DNA of 64,000 nucleotides, taken from positions 434,001 to 498,000 of the forward strand of contig QPFY01000016.1 of NCBI GenBank assembly GCA_003665825.1. The letters run 5' to 3'. The translations under genes were made by a program, and so were the position numbers. The notes beneath the pieces were generated by a model. It searched no databases and had not been told where the DNA came from. It saw only the letters and a program-made list of their open reading frames with translations. Shown here in pieces: positions 55,778 to 64,000 of the stretch. This DNA is from Microbotryum silenes-acaulis (Eukaryota; Basidiomycota; Microbotryomycetes; Microbotryales; Microbotryaceae). Every line of letters starts with the position of its first letter. Within the stretch, counting starts at the first letter, position 1.

Positions 55778-57149
55778 TCACACCAGGGACGGAAGGGCCG
55801 ACGGCAAGACTTGCAAGAACAATAGCATGTCGCCCCAGAGGTACCCTCCGGGTAAAGCCGGCGTGTGAAGCTGGTTTTCGGCCGTTGGTTGTCCGAGCCT
55901 GCAGAAGAGATGTGATGGCCGAGTCAGCTTCCCGCAGCCTCCAAAGATCAAACGACGGGATCCGCGGCTTGACGCACATGAGAGCCCCCCATTCGTTGAT
56001 CGCAATCCGAATCTTTTCCTTGGAGTGATCAGGACCTCCTATGAAATCACTCATATCCGTATCACTCGTCTTCGTGACGCTATCTCCCTTGATGCGCTCA
56101 TTGACCCTCGACAGGAAGGAGTTGAAAACCTTGGACTCCCTGGCGCGCATGAGGGATCACTTCTTGGCTACGCTCGACTGGGAAATGGCTTGGCGTTTCG
56201 CTAGGTTAGGGTCCCTCGTAGGTGGGGAGTAGGCCGACGAGTCGGGTCCGTTTTCCCATTCGTGGACCCAGTCGGAGGTGATGTGGCCCGCCCATTGACG
56301 GTTCAGGTCCTCAATGACTTTGCGTGAGACACGATCTAACTCTGCCACTCGGCCAAAGGGTGTCGCATCGAAGAGTGGGGTCTGTTGAAGCGTACGCCAG
56401 GAAAGGGGAGTTCCAGGGAACGATTCGGCCAGGTATTCGAACGTATCCTTCAACCGTTGCGAGTACCATGCTAGGCGAGAAGCCGAAAGCGGATCCAGAT
56501 GGCTCTTCTTGGCCAGTTCGTCGAGGACGGAGAAGTGGCGCAAGTCCCACACACTCGAAGAGAACTCGATGAAGTTGACTTGACGATCGAGATTCCTCAG
56601 GAGCTTTTTGATGAGGTAAGAGATGCGATCTTGCACGTTGACTGCGCGAGAGGGGCGTGGTGAGCAAGCAGCAGGGCGGCGCGCCGAATCCACCGATGGC
56701 TCACCTGGAGCATAAAAGTGTTGATCCCACAGGAGGTTCTCTCGTTCAGCCTCGACGCGGTTGATGAACCCATAGTGAAACACCGAGACCATCATAAAGT
56801 CGCAGTGTTCGACGTAACACACTGTCGGCCGACTCGGGATAAAGTTCGTTTGATTGGCCGAGCCAAGCTTTTCGTCGATGCCATTGTGGAATGGAGGCGG
56901 CGAGATAGGATGCTCGGGCCCCACTGAGATAAACTTGCCGCCAACGAATCGACAAAAGTCCTTGTTGTGCAGTCGTTCGACGTGATCGTCGACCAGAACA
57001 ACGGTCTTGCCGAATAACCACGGCAAGGAGAGCTCGTGTCGGAACGCTGGGCGTTGCTTTGGTAACGGTAGCCGTAAGGGCCGAGGCGGTTGATCAGCAG
57101 TGACAGCTCGAGCGTCATTGTCGATGTGCATGCGTAGTCGGGCCATCAT
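55778..57149 (-). CDS. SGNH-like paralogue lacking the GDS serine; 5' end unresolved
   Basis: Homologous along its length to the protein at 42.0-43.9 kb: LPWLFGKTVVLVDDHVERLH matches LPWLVDRTVLIHGDSIDRFH; SSSVWDLRHF matches SGYWDLRKY; LSWRTLQQTPLF matches ILWRTLHHPP;  LHTPALPGGYLWGDMLLF matches the other C-terminus. An intron at about 56640-56705 falls at the same codon and phase as one in the paralogue. The last intron (55899-55977) joins GALM to LGQPTAENQ, and the last exon is 55898-55778. One more intron is needed near 56100-56180. At the GDS position the protein reads VDD, so the nucleophile is missing. The frame runs upstream of 57149 past DSSCTAPDMM, so the N-terminus and any membrane anchor are still to be placed. 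Confidence 0.6.
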
Positions 57150-58065
57150 GTCTGGTGCAGTGCACGACGAGTCGTACGCGTACTCACATGCGAGAAGCGA
57201 ATGAAGCCCTTGCCACCCGAGACGCGACGGAAGTGGGCTCGCTCTTCTTGATGGGCGTCCGACCCGACAGACGCTTTATCGGGAAGAGTGAGAGGGTCGT
57301 CGAGCTGGGTGCGTGCGAGGGTTCCCACCCGTTCCGGCCCCGCCGTTCTCGCGCTGCAGGTAGATGATGAACATGACTAACGCGTGCCAGCGGTTCTGGT
57401 TCAAGCCCAACTCTTTCCACTTCGCCGGCGTCAAGAGCTCGAGGCATCGACCGAGCACGCATCGGCGACGACCCTGTCGATCTCGCGGCGGGAGATCGCC
57501 AGGAAGGCCTGGGGCGAATTAGGATGTTGGAAGGCTAGTGTGGGACTTGGGACTTGGTGTGTTTAGAGCAGTCGTAGGTGGTCGCTGATGGTCAGAAATC
57601 GAGAGATAGGGTGGGCGATTGGGTCCGCGTGCCCACCCCGCCCCACCGCTGGCGCACTGTCTCCTGTCCGAAATTGATTTCGGGCGAAGGACGTACACCT
57701 GACGATCGCTTCCGCGCAAGTGAGACGTTTTTTGCCCACGATGTTCATTCGTGCAAGGTGCACCTGCCGAGTAGAGCATTCCAACGTAGCAATCATAGCA
57801 ACAGAAAGTCGCATGATCTCAGGCACTATACTAGGTGTATCATCTGACTAGATCAACTCTTGAGGCCTCTACTGAAAGCGAATCGATCGTTCTGTCGCGA
57901 GCTCGATCTGAGTCGCACTGGTAATATTGAATGGTCATTCGAATGACATTTGACTAAATTGCTCACGTAAATTCATCTAGGCTATAGTATGGTATGCGTA
58001 AAGATACAAGGATACATGTAGGGGTCTGCGTACACGGTACAACGGGGGAAAACACGAAAACCTAA
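57150..58065. other. Region with probable 5' end of the SGNH-like paralogue and intergenic DNA
   Basis: About 900 bp. The part 57150-57240 likely still codes for the paralogue (minus). At 57340-57540 the minus strand carries coding-like segments (AFLAISRREIDRVVAD; LGLNQNRWHALVMFIIYLQ) that I could not assign. Nothing is seen from 57560 to 58065. Confidence 0.35.
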
Positions 58066-60171
58066 TTACGAAACGAATCGCGTCGGACCTTGGCGCCAGG
58101 CCTGTGTCCTCAACGCACCGACGATACTCTTGGGACTTCCTTTGGTGCCGACGAAACCTTTTGCCGAGCTGTGGATGACACCGTCCATGATCTCGGGCGA
58201 CCACGCTCCGAAGCGTTGAACGAGCTCGAGATCCTCGTACTCGAGCAAGGTCCATCCGAGCGAGGCCAACTCGCCGCGAAAGCCGAGGTCGGAGATGTCG
58301 GTCGAGACAAGGACCGAGAGGGACTTGGTGCTATGGCGATGCTCTCGGTTCTTACCCGACTTGTAGCCGGCCATGGCGAGGTTGCGCACCTCGTCGACGC
58401 CTTCAACGTACTTTGCGATGCTCGGCTCGCATTCCTCCGGCTTTTGTTCGAGCTCGCAACGTGCCTTTTGTGCGGCTGCGGAAATGTGAACAGAGATGTA
58501 AGGGCCGCGGTGCCCAAGAACGAAAGAGGCGATGTCCATCGCGGTCTCTTGTAGCTCGGCAGCAAAGTAGAGGTGACGTCCGTGCGAGAAGAAGGCCGTG
58601 TAATCCTTTGCCTCGATCACATCGCTCGTGATCGTCGTCGAGGGATGATCGGGTCGGTACAAAGAAGGGTCGATGCACATGACTTGGGAATCGGGAACAG
58701 TATGCTTGTGTCCAATTACCGTCTGGGCTTGTTGGGAGAAGATAGCCTGTTGCGACAAGCCGGTCTGAGCGGGGACGTCGTTGACAAACTTGTTGAGGAA
58801 GTCGTGAATCCCTGAGGCAATTCCAGAAGCAACAGGATGCGGTTAGCCACAGAAATTGATTACTGTGACAAAAGTCTTCGCGTTCCGACTTACTCGGAAT
58901 TGAGTCTCCCTCGCCGGCCGAGTTCAACACATGGCCCATCGAGTGGATCGGAAAGAAGGACGAAGCCAGGCCATTGTTCATCATCGACCTTGCCCTGGAG
59001 CTCACGTCGGCGAGGATGGACGGGGCGACCCAGCACCCTAGAGACTCGACCGAGTCCGCATCGTGGGGCCGGATCTCGTCATAATCGATGACCTCAACGT
59101 TCGTAAGCTGCTTAAAGCGCTGCAGATCGAAGATGCTCGAGAAGGGGACGGTCGACGGCCCAACGGCGGTCCCAGCCGGAAGGTTGAAAGGGGTGACGAT
59201 GACAGAGCGTGAAGAGGTCATCGCGAGATGCGCGAGATGGTATAAGTCAATGACTTGGAGTGCTGTAGGAAAAAACAAAGTGCGGTATGTGGTGCGAGGC
59301 GGGGGGGTCAGTCCAGTGGGACAATGGTCTCGCGGGGCAATGCCGTCAAGGGTGCGCACTGACCCAGTTCTCCTTCATTCGGGCTGATCAAGTGTTGGGA
59401 CCCTGGTCGAAGCTGGTCCCGGAAGGAGGATTGTTTCTTCATTGTTGCGGCGACCTGTTCGGGCGTAGCGAATATATGAAGCGCGAGTCAGCTCGGTGGC
59501 TGCGGGCACTCCGTAGGTCCCTTTCGGAGTCCGAAACCAAGCTCGGAGGTTGAAAGCCGGCTTACACTCATAAGGGGTGCGAACACCGGAGCATTCGCAA
59601 GTTTGGTCGGACTCATCATACTTCTCAGCTCGGCACCTCTCCCACGAGGGACCATGGTGAGGTACGCGCAGGCGAGAAGCAACACGATCACGACCAGTTT
59701 GAGGGCATTCGCGTTGTCGAACCAGGTCGTGGTCGGTGGCCGGCGCTTCTTCGAGTCGGGGTCCTGCTGACCGGATGTCCTCCACTTCAGATTCATTCCA
59801 GCGGTATCCTTTAGCTGGGGGAAGAGCGTGCTGCCTCGGCCAGCGCTCTTGAACGGATGAGCCGATGCCGAGTATGGCGGTGGCGCGCCCTTGGGTTCGG
59901 ACAGCGCATAGTAGGAGGGGCGGGGCGACACCGAGCGCGCCATCGAGGGGCTCCTCCCGCTCGCGGACGAGGTCGGAAAGCTATAGTAGATGGCCGGTGA
60001 TCCCGATCCTTCCTCGTGCTCGCTTGTAAAGAAGACCTCGCACGAATCTGGTGTCCCCGGCGGTGACGGCAGCGGCGAGGGGTGTGCTCGTCGTATCCGG
60101 GCGGCGCTCTGCACGATGGGATTCGCGGCATCGCCATTCAGCGTCGCATGGGGGCGTCGGTAGCCTGGCAT
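58066..60171 (-). CDS. O-fucosyltransferase-like type II membrane protein
   Basis: Exons 60171-59566, 59454-59364, 59262-58894 and 58811-58066 give 603 residues. A Ser/Pro-rich cytosolic N-terminus leads to one transmembrane helix near 155-172 (ALKLVVIVLLLACAYLTMVP), a Golgi type II anchor. The luminal part resembles fungal GDP-fucose O-fucosyltransferase-like proteins: RPGSQHLISPNEGELALQ, HLAHLAMTSSRSVIVTPF, FSSIFDL, EVIDYDEIR, and later GHRGPYISVHI and EEC. The ATG at 60171 is chosen because it starts a Golgi-enzyme-like N-terminus; the frame is open further upstream. The HxRRxDF-type Arg expected after SVHI is not seen, so activity is uncertain. A copia element lies 535 bp upstream. Confidence 0.65.
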
Positions 60172-60706
60172 CGCGACCGCACAGGTGTGCAGCTTGTAGT
60201 GATCGGTAATCGTGGCAACGGCGGGAGACGGTGTTGGAGGGCCCGAATGGGACGATGTGCTGGACCGGGACCAAGACGATAGGGATGTGGCAGGACAGCA
60301 AGCGAAGGAGACCACAGGCAAATTGAGGAGGAAGTGAGCTCAAGTATCGCCGGGCAAGCGAAGGTGACGGCCGCCTTCGTCACACTGGCGCCCACTTCTG
60401 AAACACAGCCTAGACGAAACAGACTTTATGGGTGGCCTAAAAAATGTCGCAGACGACCCGCCGCGGTCGGCACAATGTCTCAGACATCTCTCCGATGGCC
60501 CCACCGCCCGGTGATCGGTGATCGGTGCGGCCGGCGAGTGGTTCTTTTGGGCTTGCGCTGTTCTGGGCCGATATTTAATCAGACCCTCCCATTTCGAAGT
60601 CACGATTCGACACGAGGAAGGCTACGATCGCACAAGTAAATTACTTACCCCGTCCTCATGCGTATGTAGGCGTGACAATCACCGGCTGATCTTAGATCGT
60701 CGTTAG
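60172..60706. other. Upstream region of the fucosyltransferase-like gene
   Basis: 535 bp between that gene's start and the copia LTR; it is the left flank of the second insertion. No gene seen. Confidence 0.5.
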
Positions 60707-60921
60707 AGTTGGTGTGTTGGGAATGAGGGTTAGGAATGGCGCGTTCATTGGTAATCTGTTTAGAAGCGCTCGTCTGTTTAGTGAAGCCTGGCGATGCGCA
60801 CCAACCGTTGTCTTCTCTCCACGGTTGGATTACACGCTCGTCAGGTACGCATGTTTAGCTTCACAGCCACTTTCGTTGCAATTAACTGACGGTTGGATTA
60901 CACGCTCGTCAGTCTCTTATT
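60707..60921 (+). repeat. 5' LTR of copia copy 2
   Basis: 215 bp, identical by eye to both LTRs of copy 1. This third copy independently supports the LTR limits: flanking bases diverge just outside GAGTTGG and after CTTATT. Confidence 0.9.
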
Positions 60922-60929
60922 TGGTAGCG
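60922..60929 (+). promoter_or_regulatory. Primer-binding site, copia copy 2
   Basis: TGGTAGCG directly after the LTR, complementary to the initiator tRNA-Met 3' end, as in copy 1. Confidence 0.75.
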
Positions 60930-60986
60930 TCTGTATTGCCGCAAGGCACAGATCCGCACGCAGAAAAGACGCAGCGCGTATCCAAG

Positions 60987-63900
60987 ATGGCTACGACCTC
61001 GGTGGATTCCGGGTCCGCCACTCATCGCGGCCTTATGGGCGACCTGTATGGCAATGTCGACGCCACAAATTGGGGAACGGCCAAGGATCGACTCCAACGG
61101 GTGTTGGAGGGCGATGGCCGGTTCAAGCACGTCACGACCGAACTCAGCGTTGGCCCCGAGCCCGAACAGTCCGAGTTCACCCGTACGCTGGGTGGCTCCA
61201 CTGTGGCCGACGTAGCCACGTTCCGTACACAACATCGGAACTACCGTCATGACGTCGACGACCTCGATCAAGCCTTGGCGCAGGCCCGCAACATCTTGTT
61301 CGTGTGCCTGGGGGAGGCCACGTTCGCGCGCATCGCAGACCAGCCAACGCACGAGCTGTGGGCGGCCCTCGATAAGGATCTCGGCGCCGCATCCCACGAC
61401 TTCGCGCGGTCGGAGAAACTTGATGCTCTTTTCCAATACCAAGCCTACGTCGATGGAGACCCTCTCGACCCTTGGTTGTCGCGCTTCAACCGGCTGTTCG
61501 TCGATCTCAACGCCGCGCATGTTTCCCGCGACAAGGCCTACCAGCGCGCCAAGATCGACGGGGTCAAGTACACGCAAGCTGAGTTTGACAAGTGGGTTCC
61601 GCCGCCTGCGTTGTCGGAAGGCATCCGCATGGACCTCTTGAAGGCGAGGATGCCACGGCCTATTGTCACGGTTATCGACGCCCTCGGCCCTATCCCGTCG
61701 CTCAGTGATGTGGAGGGCGCGATTCGTCGCGCGGCGATGTCTCGCTCTTCCGGCACCGACGTCGCCGAAGCCCTCGCGGCGAAGACTCAGGGTCGTCGCA
61801 GGCGCCCCGCTCGTTCGTCAGGCAAACCGAAGTCCAGTTTTCTCTCGGCTTCGAAGGTACCGGGTCTCGTGGACAAGTGGCCGCACGGGGTTGCGCAGAA
61901 CGGTCGCCTGAGGCTGGGCCCGTCGCAGTGTCGGAAATGCTACGAGCAGGGTCATCTTGGCGACGAATGTACCGTCCCCTCGACCGAACTGTGCCGTCGT
62001 CGGGTTGCCGTCTTAGCCAAGCACAACATCTCCATCGGCGCGGCCGACGCGATGGCGCTCGTGGCTGAGTACGGTCCCGACCCATCGGTTGACGACGACT
62101 CTTACGAGAACTATTTTGCCGAGGTCGCCCTTGACACCGAAGTCTCTGCGCTGTACTTGCACGACGGTCCCCGCTACCTCCTCGACTCGGGGGCGACGCG
62201 CCACATGACCACTCGTCGGGATCTCTTGGTCGACTTCCAGCCTTTCACGACGGAGCGGGTGCGCGTAGTCGGCGCATTCAAGTCCAGCGCCATGGCTGTC
62301 GGCAAGGGCACCCTTCGCTTTGACGCCAATGGCGCGCCTCTCGAGCTCCGCGACGTCCTTCTCGTCCCGGGTCTGTCCGCCGAGCTCGTCTCTCTTGCCA
62401 GTCTCATGAAGGATGGGTACCAGCTGTCTGGGATTTGCGACGCCGCGGGCGCACACTCTGGTCTCACCGTCTCGGGTCCGGCTTCGAGTCTCACCTTTGC
62501 TCTCGATCGCAACCACTACGTTCTCCAGGCGAGTCCGGCCTCACCTCCTCTGGCGGATCACCACGCGCTGACAGCCACCTCCTTGCCTACAGATGTAGTG
62601 CTTTGGCATCAGCGTTTGGGTCATCTGTCCTGGGGTCGTTTGGTAGAACTTGCTAAGTCGGGCGACATTTCCCTCGACATCTCTGCTGTAACCCGGGATC
62701 AACTTCGTCTCCTCGATCAGTGCGATGCCTGCTGCTCCGGCAAGGCCGTGTCTGCCCCCAGTCGTGAGGCTGCCCACCACCCCGCCGACGCACCTTTCGC
62801 TCGGGTCTTCGCCGACGTGTGGGGGCCTTCCCCTGTCCCTGCTCTCTCCGGCGTCCGATATCTGTGCGGTGTCACGGATGAATACTCGCGTTTCCGCTGG
62901 GCTCGCGGCATTCGGCTCAAGAGCGAGGCTTCGTCCGTACTCAAGGGCTTCGTTGCGATGTCGAAAATCCAGTATGCTGGCCCGGGAGTGGCGACCTTGC
63001 GCACGGATAGGGGGGGTGAGTTCGTCAACAACGACCTCCGGGATTGGCTTGCTGAGCGGGGCATTTTTCACGAGCTATCCACGGCATACGAGCACGGTCA
63101 GATGGGCATACAGGAACGGAGTTGGCGTACGATTTTCAACTCTGTTCGGGCGTGGCTTCATCGTTCGGGACTGCCGTCATCGCTGTGGGAAGAGGCTGCG
63201 CAGGCGGCCATCTACGTTATCAACCTCCTCCCGTCGTCGCCTCTGCAGCAGCGCACCCCTGATGCCGTTCTTCACGCCGCTGCGAGTCCCGTTACGTCCA
63301 CCCGTCGTCCCCGCATCGATCGTGTCAAAACCTGGGGCTGCGCCGCCCAGGTACCGTTCGCTCCCGAGCAACGTTCCAACAAGTTGGCTCCGCGTTCGCG
63401 CCTGTGCTACTTTGTCGGGTACTCTTTGCGCTCTAAGGCCTGGCGCTTCTACGACCCGGTTGGCAACAAGGTCTTCGAGTCGTCTCAGGCCAAGTTCTTC
63501 GAAGATCGCTTCTTCCCCGCCGCGGCAAACCCTGTACCTACTGTTGTTGCGCCCGCCGTTCTGTCCTATCCGTCCGTCCCGCGCAGAGTTCCTCCGCCCG
63601 ACCTTCCCCCTGACGACGACGATACTGTCAATCCTGCGGGCGTCGCACCCGCCGTCGCGGCCGCTCCCGCTGTTGCCCCCGCCGTTGCTGTCCCGCCCGC
63701 GGCTGGTCCGGTCGACGTTGTGGCCCCACCTGTCCCGCCCTCCCTCGTGTTCTCCAATCCGGGTCCGGCGAACGCCCCTCCTGTAGGTGATCGTTCCACT
63801 CGTGCTCGTCGCCCCCCTGACTACCTGGGTTTCGCCCGCGCGGCTCACGACTTGGAGTTCGCCGCGCACGCCTCCGTCTCGATCGAGGACTTTGACGAGG

Positions 63901-64000
63901 ACGATCCCGACGTCCAGCTGTACTCATACGAGGAAGCGACTGCCTTTCTTGCCAAAGTCGACAAGGACGACGCCCCTTCCGTTCGCGCGGCACTCGCTGG
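60987..64000 (+). CDS. Copia-type Gag-Pol, N-terminal two thirds (partial)
   Basis: Opens at ATG 60987 (MATTSVDSG) and remains open to the window edge, 1,004 codons. It carries the CCHC knuckle (about 61925-61970), protease DSGA (62182), integrase finger (about 62605) and the integrase core with LRTDRGGEF (about 62998). The linker has one 14-residue unit instead of two. A Thr to Ser change is present near the edge (DAPS against DAPT in copy 1). No stop or frameshift is seen, so this copy may also be intact. Confidence 0.9.
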   Translation, partial: MATTSVDSGSATHRGLMGDLYGNVDATNWGTAKDRLQRVLEGDGRFKHVTTELSVGPEPEQSEFTRTLGGSTVADVATFRTQHRNYRHDVDDLDQALAQARNILFVCLGEATFARIADQPTHELWAALDKDLGAASHDFARSEKLDALFQYQAYVDGDPLDPWLSRFNRLFVDLNAAHVSRDKAYQRAKIDGVKYTQAEFDKWVPPPALSEGIRMDLLKARMPRPIVTVIDALGPIPSLSDVEGAIRRAAMSRSSGTDVAEALAAKTQGRRRRPARSSGKPKSSFLSASKVPGLVDKWPHGVAQNGRLRLGPSQCRKCYEQGHLGDECTVPSTELCRRRVAVLAKHNISIGAADAMALVAEYGPDPSVDDDSYENYFAEVALDTEVSALYLHDGPRYLLDSGATRHMTTRRDLLVDFQPFTTERVRVVGAFKSSAMAVGKGTLRFDANGAPLELRDVLLVPGLSAELVSLASLMKDGYQLSGICDAAGAHSGLTVSGPASSLTFALDRNHYVLQASPASPPLADHHALTATSLPTDVVLWHQRLGHLSWGRLVELAKSGDISLDISAVTRDQLRLLDQCDACCSGKAVSAPSREAAHHPADAPFARVFADVWGPSPVPALSGVRYLCGVTDEYSRFRWARGIRLKSEASSVLKGFVAMSKIQYAGPGVATLRTDRGGEFVNNDLRDWLAERGIFHELSTAYEHGQMGIQERSWRTIFNSVRAWLHRSGLPSSLWEEAAQAAIYVINLLPSSPLQQRTPDAVLHAAASPVTSTRRPRIDRVKTWGCAAQVPFAPEQRSNKLAPRSRLCYFVGYSLRSKAWRFYDPVGNKVFESSQAKFFEDRFFPAAANPVPTVVAPAVLSYPSVPRRVPPPDLPPDDDDTVNPAGVAPAVAAAPAVAPAVAVPPAAGPVDVVAPPVPPSLVFSNPGPANAPPVGDRSTRARRPPDYLGFARAAHDLEFAAHASVSIEDFDEDDPDVQLYSYEEATAFLAKVDKDDAPSVRAALA

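Larger units (their letters stand above)
60707..64000 (+). mobile_element. Ty1/copia retrotransposon copy 2, cut by window edge
   Basis: Plus-strand copy of the element at 2612-7675, beginning with the LTR at 60707-60921 and running to the end of the window. Aligned by eye it differs from copy 1 by a handful of substitutions (corresponding to 4362, 6442 and 6985 of copy 1) and by having one rather than two 42-bp units. The 3' LTR and target duplication are outside the window. Confidence 0.92.

Noticed and set aside
56311..56667. Overlapping frames on both strands in the SGNH paralogue
   Set aside because: They are shadows of the conserved frame that matches the first paralogue.

Overview
The window is nuclear DNA of a G+C-rich, intron-dense fungus. 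Short introns (about 40-110 nt) with GTRNGT donors and CTRAC-like branch points, tiny exons, a fungal mucin-like sensor, ferric reductase, Mrc1, Bye1 and LYR-type complex I genes point to a basidiomycete, probably a yeast-like Pucciniomycotina lineage. The lineage is inference; no rRNA marker is present.

Left block (1-12.4 kb): retroelements. A minus-strand Tad-like LINE runs from near 12.39 kb (5' end) to a 12-nt A-tail at 559-570. It has ORF1 (CCHC knuckle) and ORF2 (endonuclease, reverse transcriptase, C-terminal zinc finger). ORF2 is split by a complete Ty1/copia element (2612-7675) with identical 215-bp LTRs, a 5-bp target duplication and one uninterrupted gag-pol frame. A truncated unknown ORF lies at the extreme left edge. 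A tRNA-Cys(GCA) gene stands just beyond the LINE 5' end.

Host block (13-60.2 kb), in order: aminotransferase (+), ferric reductase (+), HSF-domain transcription factor (-), FEN/XPG-like nuclease (-), a gene-poor stretch with a 150-bp MITE-like palindrome, Mrc1/claspin (+), a small unknown gene (+), complex I LYR subunit NDUFB9 (-), Bye1-like PHD-TFIIS-SPOC factor (-), a membrane SGNH/PC-esterase-like protein (-), aspartate-semialdehyde dehydrogenase (+), an ER CUE-domain protein (-), a Rab4-like GTPase (+), a Ser/Thr-rich membrane sensor (+), a second diverged SGNH-like paralogue (-), and an O-fucosyltransferase-like type II membrane protein (-). Exon chains below were built by hand from splice signals, reading phase and family motifs; in the chains given with full exon lists the summed lengths close in frame.

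Right block (60.7-64 kb): the 5' LTR and first two thirds of gag-pol of a second, nearly identical copia copy in the opposite orientation, inserted upstream of the fucosyltransferase-like gene and cut by the window edge.

The host genes form no obvious pathway cluster. The clearest novelties are the nested LINE/copia insertion with non-canonical LTR ends, the inverted copia pair, the palindromic element at 27.55 kb, micro-exons of 12 and 16 nt, and an SGNH-like paralogue that has lost the catalytic GDS serine.
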